Shown here: in pieces, positions 22,199 through 33,626 of the stretch | Position numbering within the stretch: the first letter of the stretch is position 1 | How the letters are laid out: every line of letters begins with the position of its first letter | Assembly: GCA_020912385.1 (NCBI GenBank) | Contig: CP087221.1 | Location: forward strand, 558,001-622,000 | Reading direction: 5' to 3' | Origin: Neofusicoccum parvum | Taxonomy: Eukaryota > Ascomycota > Dothideomycetes > Botryosphaeriales > Botryosphaeriaceae | Length of the DNA: 64,000 nt | Translations under genes and position numbers: made by a program | The notes under the pieces: generated by a model | Seen by the model: only the letters and a program-made list of their open reading frames with translations | The model's database searches: none | Told to the model about the DNA's origin: nothing

Positions 22199-23047
22199 AG
22201 CGAGCAACGGTGATTTAGAAAGAGCAACGACAGCTGCGAAACGAAAGTAGTTAAAGGGCTTTGAAATGTGAAGAGAAGTGAGAGATCCTGGTGAGCAATG
22301 GAATCGGTTCGCTCAGGGAAGGAAGAACTGCTCAGGTGAAGATGATGGTGAATAACACAGCTTCTGCGGTCTGAGACCTCTTAAGTACAGTAACACCTGC
22401 GCCTCCACCTCCACCATGCAGAGAATCATCGTAAGTACGCAAGTTCGGTACCACACCTTCATATCTCGTATTCTAATCCAGTTTCAGTATGGTGTACGAC
22501 GGTCTGGCTACACTCGGTTACGAACCAATCACAGCAAGACTTCCGCTCCAAGAATTGCCGAATCAAGAAAATGTTGCGAATCGGGGGGATTCGCTTCCCG
22601 GTAGGCAGCCGCAGCTCAGGGGAAATTGCGACAACAAGCCGTGGTGGCTGTGTATATTCGTGGATCTACCGGGGGCAGTTGAAGCATTGTTCCAAAGAAC
22701 GCTTGAGAAACTACGGGATAAATGCTTCAACTCCCATCGTGAAGCGAAGTGAAGTGAAGTGAGGTTCTGTCAGCCAGCACAGCCTACTGTACCTATTGTG
22801 AGCCTTAAGCGAATTTCACCAGGCTCTCCATAAGTACTTCATCCTCCTGCGAGCACTCTTTCCTCTCTACGCTTCCAAAACCTCTCACACACAGAAGCAA
22901 GCTTCAAGATCTTCAAGGCTCTCAATCACCCAGTATGTCGCAACCTTTCCCCCAAATATCTGCAGAGAATAGCATAACCACGCTTACAGAAAACCTTCAA
23001 AACCTCCCACCGCTTTTTTTATTTTCAAAAAAAAAAACATCACCATC
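22199..23047. other. Intergenic, RTA1-like to 57-aa gene
   Basis: This holds the promoter of the leftward RTA1-like gene and of the rightward small gene. Frames of 60-90 codons at 22416-22762 have no recognisable motif. A tandem GTGAA/GAAGT run sits near 22740-22763. Confidence 0.5.
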
Positions 23048-23221
23048 ATGGACCCCGTTGCGGGAATTCTCTTGGCTTTGGCGATGTCCACCATCGCCAT
23101 CGCCGCGGCGCTGTGGTGCGCCGGCTGCTGCGGACGTTTCGCCGTGGGCCGCGTCCAGGCCCACACCCTGGAGGAGGGCGGCGTGGAGTTGGAGGAGCGT
23201 GGCCGCAGGGCCCAGGAGTAG
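23048..23221 (+). CDS. Small single-span membrane protein (57 aa)
   Basis: A single-exon frame of 57 residues starts in a good context (CACCATCATGG). Residues 4-23 form one strongly hydrophobic helix (GILLALAMSTIAIAAALW), followed at once by CAGCCGR (24-30). That Cys cluster beside a membrane span could be lipidated. The remaining 27 residues are polar and acidic (HTLEEGGVELEERGRRAQE). The codons are GC-rich at third positions like genuine genes nearby. I do not recognise a family. Fungal plasma membranes contain similarly small one-span proteins (proteolipid type), but this one lacks their two-span form. The minus-strand frames over the same bases look like shadows. Confidence 0.5.
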   Translation: MDPVAGILLALAMSTIAIAAALWCAGCCGRFAVGRVQAHTLEEGGVELEERGRRAQE

Positions 23222-24328
23222 GGGCGCGTTCGGGTCTGGGCGAGGGGAGGGGAGGGGTTCAGAACCTGGGGTTTGGGGGCGGCTGCGGTGCTCGGCCAGC
23301 ATCGCAATAGCTGTGCCCACCTTTCTGCGGCCTGAAAAGGCATCAAAAATTTACTTATTTCCGGCATGCTTCACGCTGCTACCCTGCGGGATAGCTCTCA
23401 GAGAAACGGAGTGAAAGGCTCGGGAGGTGAAGGCGAGACCCGTTTCTACTTCGCCGAGCATGTGAGCATGTCCCTCCACGCTTGAAGGTTGCTTTTCCTG
23501 TTGACAAAGTCGCCATCCACGGGGGCATACTAGTAGAGGCTGAACTCTAAGATGTAGTATGTGACGCCGGTGGCCTGCATCTTGAATGAAAAGTGTGTCG
23601 GAAGAACGATCAAAGTAGTGTTCACTACTTCGAAAGAACTCAAGTCAATTTTGACTTGTAGATACGCCAGATTAAATCTTTGTTAGACCAATAAAAGGAT
23701 TATCGCTATTTTGGTGCTCTAGGCTCTTTACACATATTTTGATTAGCCTAGAATTCAATACGATGCTACTTGTCTTGACTGCTGGCTTCTGGACAAAGGA
23801 GTATTTGACTGAACTAATCAAGATTCTTTGTTTGGAATATCCTCCTATACCTACTAATACGGATTCTTTATCTTTAACCTTCACTAAGCGGGTAAGATCT
23901 TATTTCGATCCTCCAATCACTACCAAAAGATATCGTCAAGCGCGTAGTTCACTCGAGTATTCCCTTCATCTCGGGACCAATTGCTCTTTCCCTCTCTCGT
24001 AACCTAAAAGGCCCTTAGCAAAACCTCACCCTCACCTTCGTAGAACGGCAGCGAAACTCGCCTACACTATCCTTTCTTTGAGGAATTCGGAGGTCAGTTC
24101 AAGGGTACGACCTTTCTCCGGGCTATTTTAATCACTCATGTCTATCACCAACGTATGAAGCCCTTGGGCTGGAGAATGCTGGATGTAAATCCTTTTTGAT
24201 TGTTTTCTAATGCAATAACACGGACAAAGACTCACATATCAACCCCAAAGCTCAGACTCAAAGGCTGAAATCAAACCATGAAGAAGGAACAAGCGCTCTA
24301 CTCTCCCACTCTCTCTCTCTCGTCCGTC
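23222..24328. other. Intergenic with AT-rich island
   Basis: Between about 23560 and 23960 the DNA is clearly richer in A and T than its surroundings. An 87-codon plus frame (23739-24002) there has AT-rich codons and no recognisable domain; it may be a remnant of an old element. Two hairpins flank the left edge of the island. No terminal repeats or transposase motif are seen. Confidence 0.5.
23613..23658. repeat. Two adjacent perfect inverted repeats
   Basis: AAGTAGTG-TT-CACTACTT occupies 23613-23630 and CAAGTCAA-TT-TTGACTTG occupies 23641-23658. Each has 8-bp arms and a two-base TT centre, and they are separated by 10 bp. The arm sequences differ, so this is not a simple duplication. Confidence 0.75.
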
Positions 24329-24451
24329 CTACCAATGCCACTCACAGCAACCCTCCATGCCAGGGCAGTGACCGCAAGTCTGGCACTCCTCAATCTCCCC
24401 ATTGTTGGAGCTGGAGCAGCAGCAGCAGTCCCAGTAGATCCCACTACCCAT
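24329..24451 (-). CDS. Very small Cys-rich protein (40 aa)
   Basis: A minus-strand frame of 40 codons runs from ATG at 24451 to TAG at 24331-24329. It opens MGSGIYWDCCCC, continues with a Ser/Asn linker and GEIEECQTCGHCPG, and ends CCEWHW. That makes ten Cys and one His that could bind zinc as Cys pairs. The layout (Trp-x-Cys-Cys...; Ile-x-x-Cys-x-x-Cys-x-His) resembles short fungal proteins of unknown function that start with a WxCCxC pair followed by CxxCxH. It has no signal peptide, so it is unlikely to be secreted. The frame is short enough to occur by chance; the ordered Cys pairs are what persuade me. The antisense 67-codon frame over it is less gene-like. Confidence 0.45.
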   Translation of the reverse strand: MGSGIYWDCCCCSSSNNGEIEECQTCGHCPGMEGCCEWHW

Positions 24452-25621
24452 GTTGGCGGTTGGAAATGTGGAAGCGAGTGAGAGCTGTGAAAACGTGTTG
24501 GTGATTATTCGAGAGAATTCAGAAAGTCTTTGTAGCGGCTGTCGACTGGATGCTGTTAGAGGTTGTTGGTTTCTGTAATTCAGCGATGGTAGAGTACTGT
24601 TTTATGGTATGCGGTGGGGCGGAGATGTTGAGAAAAAATGTTGTTGTGCTTGTACGCCCTGGAGGAAAGGGAGAGGGGCAAAGATGATATTGTGTAAGTA
24701 AAAGGCATTGTACATCCACAACGGCAGTCGGCGGCAACGGTGGATCTCGAGGGGTATCTGTGGTTATGCAGTTTAACAGACCAACGCTTGCAAGCGTTAA
24801 GCAATGTGTAGTAGCTTCTGTTCTTGGATAACACTAAGATTGGATGACTGGAACCTTCGGAAATTCACAAAACCCCGTCATTCAAGTATTGGTACCAACC
24901 TCAATAAGCCCGGCATGATCTATTGGATAGACCAGTAGGTGAGACTGGAGTAGTTGGATGTTCTCAAACAATGCGTGGGCCTAGAATTCGTTACGAATCA
25001 CACGTGGGGATGCTGTGAGCTTTATTCATGAAGGCATGATCAATTGCTTGCACAGGAACGCGAGCTCGAAGACAACTCGAATTTGCTGAGAAGCGAAGTG
25101 CTGGAATCCTGATATAGCGGCGGTTGTTCCAGTGCGCGTATGATAGCTGCGTGGCGGGCGAGTGTGAAGGGTTCAGCTGTGCTGTTAGCACGTTAATTAT
25201 AAATACGACAACCCTGAGCTGCAATCGTGAGGTTGGAGTTTGATATAGACCCGAGCAGGTGGAAAAATGTCTTGGCGCATTGGAATTGAGCAAAAGAGAG
25301 ATGCGTAGGCCCTGGCTTCTTGTTTCTCACACCTCTCAATCCGGCAAAACCACACGATCTTCGGTCCGACGTGGGCGCGGGTGAGCGATTCCATTGGGCA
25401 ATGTACTCGATGTTTCTTGATCTCATCAAAGAATACACGAGAGGAAGAAAGGACCGGAAATCCCATCTTCATTCGATCCAGGAATGCATATGCGATGCCT
25501 CTTTGCCCCCGCAAGGAAAAGACTCCGATTTCGTGTAGTGGTATACCCACACACCCCACGCCTTTTTGGAAGAAATTTCACCACCGCTCCCCCATTGATC
25601 CGTCTACGACCGTGTCATGAT
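24452..25621. other. Intergenic, Cys-rich small gene to eL37
   Basis: This should contain the promoter of the minus-strand small gene and the eL37 3' region. It is AT-richer than the coding DNA. Frames of 80-156 codons occur on both strands, but none shows a domain; the one at 25484-25954 overlaps the eL37 exons antisense. Confidence 0.5.
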
Positions 25622-26684
<1,063 letters not shown>

Positions 26685-27996
26685 CTAAGTGCCCTTCAAC
26701 CGCCCCCACTCGGCGCGGATATCAATGTGGCCGTCCTCATTCACGACCTTTCCTCTGTCCCACTCGCGGCCCTCGCCCTTTGTACGCCAGCGAACGTCCT
26801 CCTCGGTCTTCTCTCCTCCTTTTTCCCACTTCTTGACCTCCTCATCTGTGAAACCAGCCGCTTTCAATCTCTCCGCGCCCTGTTGCTTCCAACGTTGGCG
26901 GTCGCGTAGAGCCTCGAGAGCCATGTCCCAATCGTCCTCATCTGAAGGAGGTTGGACATCTTGTGTCGGATCGTAATCGGCTGCGAAATGTGCATCCATA
27001 GCTGAGGATGCTCGAATGGCTCCGCGACCGCGAACACGAACTTTGGGCTCTGGTGGCGGCGGAGCTGGACCGACGATGGCTTCGAGAGGGTCCGAGTCCG
27101 ATGCTGGTGACTTCGCCTTGCGCCGAGGCCTTTCCTTTGCGGCATCTTTCTCTTTGCGCTTGCTTTTCTCGTGGTGCCTGTCACTAGACTCGTTGCGCGA
27201 CCTCTCCTGGGACAAGGACGGCGATCTGCGCCTCCGGTACTTGCGGCGTCGTCCTTCATCCTCCGAGGGGCTGTCATCCCGTGTCTCTCGACGGGACGTG
27301 TTGCGCCTCTCTCTGCTACCTCCAGACCGGCTCCTGTATCTTTGCCTGTGCCTGCGTTCGGTTTTGTATTTGCCTTCGTCGTCTGATGCGCTTCTATCGC
27401 GGTGTCTGCGGCTCCGATGCGAATGTCTGGATCGCCGGTGTTCGCCATCATCTTCGCTGTCGTACGTGCGGCGGCTTCGCTTCTCCTTCCTTCGATCATC
27501 GTCTCGCTCTGTTGAAGTCCGCCTTGAGCGGTGCGATCGGTGTGAACTGCGCTCGTCGCGTCGCCGCCTGTGCCCTCCGTCCGACTGCGTTTCGCTATCC
27601 TCTTCGCGCCGCCGCTTGGAAGGTCGTGAACCGGTATGCCTGCTTCTGTGCTCTACATCGCGCGACTTGTACGACGATTCGCCGCTTCTCTGGCCAGCCT
27701 CACGAAGAGCTTTGAGCCGTGCCTTCGATTCCTCCGCCTCCTTCGCAAGTAGCGCTGCATTGTGGGTGTCCGTTTCGCGCAAGATGTTTCGTAAAAAGCG
27801 AGTGTTTGGCTTAGGAGCCTGGCCGGTAGGTCTGCACAGGTGTCAGTTTACCTGGGAAGAAATGGCGGGTTCATGCTACACACCTCTTGGGAAGGTAGGC
27901 CTGAAGCCCTACGGCAGCATATCGTGCAGAGCTCGCCCTAGCATCGTTCTTCAACAGCTCCGCCACGTAATCGTCGGGGAGCTCGTCCGTAGGCAT
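26685..27996 (-). CDS. RS-rich protein, probable pre-mRNA splicing factor
   Basis: Exons, in minus order, are 27996-27884 and 27831-26685, giving 419 residues; the 52-nt intron lies in an Arg codon. The N-terminus MPTDELPDDYVAELLKNDAR is followed by YLPKRPTGQAPKPNTRFLRNILRETDTHNAALLAKE, a conserved fungal opening. The middle (about 80-270) is a long Arg/Ser/Asp/Glu/His alternation typical of RS domains. The C-terminal block is conserved: ADYDPTQDV, DEDDWDMALEALRDR, then GFTDEEVKKWEKG and VRWRTKGEGREWDRGK. Fungal relatives are often annotated as pre-mRNA-splicing factor 38B, but the true Prp38 fold is not visible here, so I name the role, not the gene. It shares a 233-bp divergent promoter with Sos7. 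Confidence 0.8.
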
Positions 27997-28229
27997 TGCG
28001 AGGCGGTGCCCTCACAGATCCCTTGAAGAATTGCAGAGCGTTGCCTGAAAGCACGCACACACGCAAAGTGGGGAAAAAAGCTGCGTCGGGTCGCACAGGA
28101 AGTTTGGCCTGTGACGTGAGGAGGCGATCTTATCAGCGCGCCGAGCAAAACCCGCGCGCCGCGCCTTTTGGTCCCCGCTGCCGCTGCCTTGTGTTTGTGT
28201 AAACAACCTTCACCACTCCCCTCCGCAAC

Positions 28230-29197
28230 ATGGCTGCTGCCCACACCGAGGCCATCGAGCGCCTCAAGCAGCTCCAGGAGACTGCGGACATCAAGATCAT
28301 CGACCTCAGCAACGAAATCCGCCCCAAGCCCGCCAAAAATGGCGACAAGCGCAACTCGGCCGCCTCGGAGATGTCTGCAGACGACGCGACGCCTGCCAGT
28401 CTGCAGGCAGATCTAATCCACTACAAGGTGCGTGGTTCTTTTCCAAGAGGCAGTGCATGCGCAATTGTGACTAAATCAGCTCGCAGGAGCTCTTCTCGAA
28501 ACTCCGCTTCAGCTACGTCGAGCAAGTCACCAAAGAGAAATACCTCACAGCGATCACCGTCGATCCGCCACAATTCGTCGAGCCGCGGGAAAACGTGGAG
28601 CTCGAGGCGCAGCTAGTGGAAGTCAAGGCCTCTCTCAAGGCGCAAAAGGTTGAGGTGGCCGAGATGCTCGCCGAACTCGAGCGCCGGGGACGGGAGTTGA
28701 GCAAGCGTAGGTCCCCCAGGCGCAAATAATGCGCGCTGGTTGCGGCAAGTCGCTGACTGGACAACACAGGCTACGAGTCGATCCAACTGCGCACTGCCCA
28801 GCTCGAGACGCTGCCCGCCGAGATCACCAACCTGGAGAGCACCATTGCAGAGTTGCGCGAGACTCAGGCACCACACCCTACCAATCCATCCCTGTCGCTG
28901 CCGCTCCCTGAGACTCTCTCCGTTCTGGCTGCCAAGGAGGCCGAACTCGCAGCGCTGGACAAGCAGCTGTCCAGCCTCCAATCGACCCTGCCGCGCAAGA
29001 CACGAGAACTGGAACGGCTGGAGGCGGAATTGAAGCCGCTGGAGATGCAGAAGAGCGGAACGGTTGCTGCGGCAAAGGAGGCGCAGCGGAGGAGAGAAGC
29101 AGGCGAGGCTGGCATGGGCGACGACCTGGAAGAGCGTGGCCGGTGGATGACGGCGGTGGAGCAAGGACTGAAGGGCATGCTGGAAGTCGAAGGATGA
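28230..29197 (+). CDS. SOS7: Kinetochore protein Sos7
   Basis: Exons 28230-28427, 28487-28706 and 28770-29197 give 281 residues, with introns of 59 and 63 nt. A short N-terminal helix and linker lead to the conserved segment ADLIHYKELFSKLRFSYVEQ, then KEKYLTAITVDPPQFVEP, the Sos7 signature. After this the protein is almost all coiled coil (ENVELEAQLVEVKASL..., later LAAKEAELAALDKQLSSLQ). In fission yeast, Sos7 links the Mis12 (MIND) complex to the inner kinetochore and is essential. The protein should be nuclear, at centromeres. The divergent partner is the RS-rich gene. No basic or DNA-binding region is visible. Confidence 0.87.
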
Positions 29198-29936
29198 GCG
29201 TGTCTGCGGGGATCTGCTTGGTGTCTGGCGTCTTTGGAGTGTACGGTTACTACGGGCATGATACCACGGACGGCTACCTGGAATGAAATGTGCTGTTCGG
29301 CGCTGATGTCATTTGACGTGACAGACAGCAGCGCATGCTGCCAGAGCGTGTCGGGAGGGCACCCGAACAATATTCTTGGACCGCGGGAATGTGCGGCCCA
29401 CGGCGGTCTTGATGGGCGTCTCCGGAAGCCATTCCGCTCCCCGCGCGTCCGGTGTCGGCGGGCAGGGACGATAGCCGATCAGCCATGCCCGCCCCTCCAC
29501 CTGGGCCCGTCGTGTCGCGGTCTCCAGGTGCAATGCTGGAGAAGGCTCCAAAATTAAAGCGACCCGCGTAAATCACAGGAAAGCTTGGCCCGCCCGCTTA
29601 TATTCCTCAACGCCCTCACTGGCCACCACGCGTCGAGCGCAGCCGCCGCTTATCCAGAGCGGTGACTACAACTCCGGCCACGCCGACCGCCCCCGCCACT
29701 CGGGATCCGACGATTGCAATCGCTGCTTTGGTGGACGCCGCAAGTCGGTCCGACGCTTATCTATGAGCAAGACACGATAACCGCCTCGCATCCAAATAAT
29801 ATTGCGTTGTCCGGGAGAGCGGACGTCATTTGGTGCGAAAAATCAAAAGCATAGCCGTGTCCCGCCTCTCGTCGAAGCACAACTGCCCCCCAGAAGGCGC
29901 TGCAGCACGTAGGCCACCGACGACGCTTCGCCCGCC
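29198..29936. other. Promoter region of second Zn2Cys6 gene
   Basis: A 739-bp gap between two rightward genes. It holds no gene that I can support; frames near 100 codons have Pro/Arg-rich chance composition. Confidence 0.6.
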
Positions 29937-32434
29937 ATGTCCACTCAAACAGAGGCGCGCGCATCCGCAACGGGCCTGCCGCCGCGCAAGAAGCCCAAGT
30001 CGCGGGACGGATGCCAGCGCTGCAAGCTGAAGAGGGTACTGACCTCCGAGCCCGCCTTTTCCCCTCATTTCCCAAGAAGTCGATTGTTTCCCGCCAGCCC
30101 CATCTCCCGCACCTATATCTCCAGTCCGCGCATCCTCCGCAGCTCCTGTCCACTTAGTCTGCCCCTATGCCTATATCCGACTAACATGTCCCCGCCAAAC
30201 AGCTCAAGTGCGACGAGACCAAGCCTGACTGCCGCAACTGCGTCAACCGCGGCATCGTCTGCCCCGGCTACAAGAAATTCATCAAATGGAGCACCAAATA
30301 CGAGGCATACATGCCTGATGCTTCGCGCACACTCATTCTTGGCCCGAACCAGCTGAAAGAGGACAAGCGGCTGCGAAATGCCAGCAGGTCCACTGATCTT
30401 ACCAAGTCGTCAAGTCCAGAAGAGGACACTGGGAGCTGGGAGGAGGAGGAAGAGCGTCCAAGAAAGCGCGTGAGGCGGGGAGGAGGGATTGAACGAAGGG
30501 GTGGCAGTTCGAGGAGTCAGGACCGGGAGGCTGAAGATGATGAGGCAAGATGGGCGAGGGAAGAGGAGGAGAGCGAAGCGCAGAGGCGCGCCGCAGCAAT
30601 CGAGGAGCACATTGCGCGGGTTGCCGAATGCGTCGGGCCACTGCGAGAGGGATCGGGAGGAGAAGTGGTAGAGAGCGTGGAAACAGAAGACGTGCAAGAC
30701 GGCGACGCTCCTGCTCAACCTGACGTGGAGCCCCCTCCTGCGAGCACTCCATCCCTGCCGGACTTCAGCGAATTCGACCTCCCTGACATAGACTTCTCGG
30801 GCATAGACATGCCGTCTCTGGATCTTCCCACGGAACCGCCAGAAGAGGAGGCCGACGAGGACGTAGACTCGCTAGACTTGGTCTCCCAAAGCAACGGCGC
30901 AGACTACAGCTGGCTCTCGCGCGAACTACTCCGCAATTTCTACGGAATGAATGCCGCGCCGTCACCAGGCCAAGTCCTCGTTGAACCCGGCATGGCGCTT
31001 GTTGAACACTACTTCAAGAACGTCTGCGCTCTCTACTCTTCTTTCGACTCGGTTCTGAACCCTTTCCGCACCGCTGTGGGCCGGATCTGGGACTCTAGCC
31101 CATCCGTCTACTATGCCATCCAGTCCATGGCCGCCGCGCAGCTTGCAAACTTCAACCCGCGGATGGTGGTCACAGGGCTGGAGCTTCAACGGAAAGCCTA
31201 CCAGCACCTGCAGGATGAAATGGCCCTGGTGACGGCTGGCTGTCAGAGCAGCGAGCGCGCTCTCCTGGCCATCCTTCTGCTTGGTTTGACGGCGTGCTGG
31301 CACGACGAGGCCGACCTTGGCCTGACCCACCTTGCTGCTGCGCGCGCCCTCATCTACCCCCGTCTCATCGCGCCGGTGCCGCCTGAGAACCGCATCATCC
31401 GCCGCCAGAACCAGTTCTTCGAGGAGAGCCTGATCTACTGGGAGATGCTGATCGGGTTCGTCTCGCAGGAGTCGGCAGTCAACGACTCCACCGGGCGCCA
31501 CAGCAAGCCGTGGCAGTCGGGCGGCGGGCTGGGGCCGCTGGGCATCGCGTCGTCGTTCATGAGCGGCAACCGGGGCAACGCCTTCACGGGCGGCAACAAG
31601 CTGCTGCCGCACCCGTGGACGGGCATCGCGCCCAACGTGCAGATGCTCTTCGCCGAGGTGGGCCGGCTCATCCGCCACGAGCGCCTGTCGCAGCAGCAGC
31701 GCCCCTTCTCGCGGCGCCGCGGCAGCCCGTCCGACCCGCTGGGCTACTCGACGCGGCCGCCGCCCACGTCGCCGTCGGCGCAGCAGGAGGACCGCGACAA
31801 GCACGCGTGGGCCACGCTGCTCGAGGAGCAGCTGCTCTCGTCGGACCTGCCCGCCGCCGCCGACCTGATCGACCCGGGCGACGCGCACACGGCGCGCCGC
31901 GACTTCGTGCAGCTGGGCGAGGCGTACCGCTGCGCCGCGCTGCTCGAGGTCTACCGCGTGTACCCGCGCATCCTCAAGCGCCGGCTCGGCGCCAGCTCGC
32001 CGTCGCGCGGCTGGGAGAAGACGGGCATCTGCAGCCTGACGCCGTCCACGCCCGGCACCGCCCGCGAGGACACCGACCTGCGCATCTGGCTCAACAGCCT
32101 CGCCCTGCACGTCCTCGGCCTGCTCGAGGAGATGCCCCACAGCTCCGGCACCTGCAGCACCCAGCCCATCCTGCTCGTCGCCGCCGCCGGCGAGCTGCGC
32201 TTCGTGTCGAGCCTGGACTACTTCGACCTGCACGCCAACAACGAGAAGGTGAGGCGCGCGCGGGGCTTCGTGAGGGAGCGCCTGCGCGAGTTTGCGAAGA
32301 GGCTGCCGAGCAAGCCGCTGATGCGCATGATGCAGCTGGTCGAGGAGGTGTGGCGGCGGTTGGATGCCGGGGAGCCGGATGTGTTTTGGTTGGATGTCAT
32401 GTGGGAGAAGGGGTGGCAGACTGTGATGGGTTGA
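29937..32434 (+). CDS. Zn2Cys6 transcription factor, long form
   Basis: Exons 29937-30035 and 30203-32434 give 776 residues. The zinc cluster spans residues 26-53 with Cys at 26, 29, 36, 43, 46 and 53, preceded by PPRKKPKSRDG. As in the first regulator, the intron (167 nt) falls inside the cluster, between KLKR and LKC. Residues 80-260 are acidic, Glu/Arg-rich and disordered, with a basic ERPRKRVRRGGG patch and a DFSEFDLPDIDFSGID acidic-hydrophobic stretch that could activate transcription. From about 300 on is the fungal-specific TF domain 2 type helical region (LVEHYFKNVCALYSSFDS...NPFRTAVGRIWDSSPSVYYAIQSMAAAQLA). The target genes are unknown. The long antisense frame across the 3' half is a composition shadow. 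Confidence 0.9.
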
Positions 32435-32803
32435 TTTTGGATCGTTTTTGACATGAGTTTTGCGAGCGTTGGTGTTCCTGATTGGTGTTTTCGGATATCG
32501 TACAAAGTTATTGGGAAAATTGGCTGAGACGCTGGATCAATTGTGGCATAGGATGGGCTACCTGGAATCTTCCTGTTTATGATATAGTGATATGCAAAGC
32601 TACATATAGCAACATAGTTTATTTGACGATTTGCACGTGTAGTTGTATTGTTGAGGGCATCTATATGAATCACATCTTCGAATCAATGCAAGTGAAGCAC
32701 CGTTCGATGTAGATCTTGTAGAACCTACATAATGATGTTCTAGAAGGCTGCAAAGATCTGTGTCTAGACTCTAGAGAAAGGATATAGAACTACTAGAGAG
32801 GCA
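32435..32803. other. AT-rich 3' region after Zn2Cys6 gene
   Basis: A clear drop in GC follows the regulator stop. I see no gene. The region should hold the 3' ends of the regulator and of the small minus-strand ORF. Confidence 0.6.
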
Positions 32804-33004
32804 CTATGAGTTCCCAAACTTGGGAACATAGTTCTGGCCTTGCTTAGGTAGCCCTGGCGGGTGGGCAAAGACGTACATAGCCGTGGTTTTCTGGCTCTGC
32901 CCATGCCATTCATTTTTGCCAGTGTAAAAGCTACCACCCTGGCTGCTGGGAGTCCCGGAGCTACTGGAGCCTCCAGAGCTTGCAGAGCTATTAGAACCAG
33001 ACAT
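32804..33004 (-). CDS. Small Ser/Gly-rich protein (66 aa), hypothetical
   Basis: The frame runs from ATG at 33004 to the stop at 32804. The first 26 residues are almost all Ser, Gly, Thr and Asn; the second half reads GGSFYTGKNEWHGQSQKTT, then AMYVFAHPPGLPKQGQ and ends VPKFGNS. A TATATAG element on the minus strand (33093-33099) lies about 90 bp upstream, a plausible core promoter position. I do not recognise the family. The ordered aromatic and Pro-containing C-terminal half looks like a real short protein more than a chance frame, but there is no second line of evidence. It could also be a fragment of a decayed longer gene in this AT-rich region. Confidence 0.4.
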   Translation of the reverse strand: MSGSNSSASSGGSSSSGTPSSQGGSFYTGKNEWHGQSQKTTAMYVFAHPPGLPKQGQNYVPKFGNS

Positions 33005-33626
33005 TGTGTGGGAAGTTGGAGTTGCTGAGTCTTGAATTTCCTGGACTGGCTTCGTTGTAATTTGTAGATTTCAAAAGTAGGAGCAGAGGGATCTATATAC
33101 TACCAGTACAACCGTTCTTGACCTTGCACGTGGAAGAAGTCAAAGATCATACCCGTTGGCTGTGGTTACATAGAGCCTCTGCTACAATGTTGACGTGTCA
33201 GCCTCCGCCACCCAAAAGACCTTTAGGACATGATAGCGCCTTCCGATATCATTGTATAGGCTGATTAGATCCGCAGCTCCTGTGAACATCTTCACATTAA
33301 TGTAGATTCTGCCGCACTTGTGATTCCAGGGCTTCGAGCACGTGAATTCAATAAATACCGTGCTCGACAATATCTACGTTGGGTTGTCATTCCCTTAGCG
33401 TGACGCCTCCGCGGCTGTATCAACACTTGTATAAAATCCCAACAAGCCACATTACCTGCAACCTGGTCACTGACTCACTCGCACGTGTGTATACTGTTCA
33501 GCTGCCTTCAAATATACAATTGACACAAGTCCAGGAGTTCACTATAAACACACGATGCAGTAAACCCGCCCCTGCAGCCGAGATACTTTTGGTAATAAAA
33601 AACCTCCGAGCACCGTGTACGGCGTG
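33005..33626. other. Intergenic with coding-like fragment lacking ATG
   Basis: A minus-strand frame at 33182-33370 has plausible protein-like composition (STVFIEFTCSKPWNHKCG; FTGAADLISLYNDIGRRYHV) but no ATG at its left end and no clear splice partner. It may be a gene fragment. TATA-like sequence for the 66-aa ORF is at 33093-33099. Confidence 0.35.

Noticed and set aside
27016..28026. 336-codon plus frame opposite the RS-rich gene
   Set aside because: The Leu/Arg/Ser repetition is the reverse complement of RS-repeat codons; no independent signal.
30962..32233. 423-codon minus frame opposite the second Zn2Cys6 gene
   Set aside because: Arg/Ala/Gln/Val-rich shadow of a strongly GC3-biased coding exon; no family resemblance.
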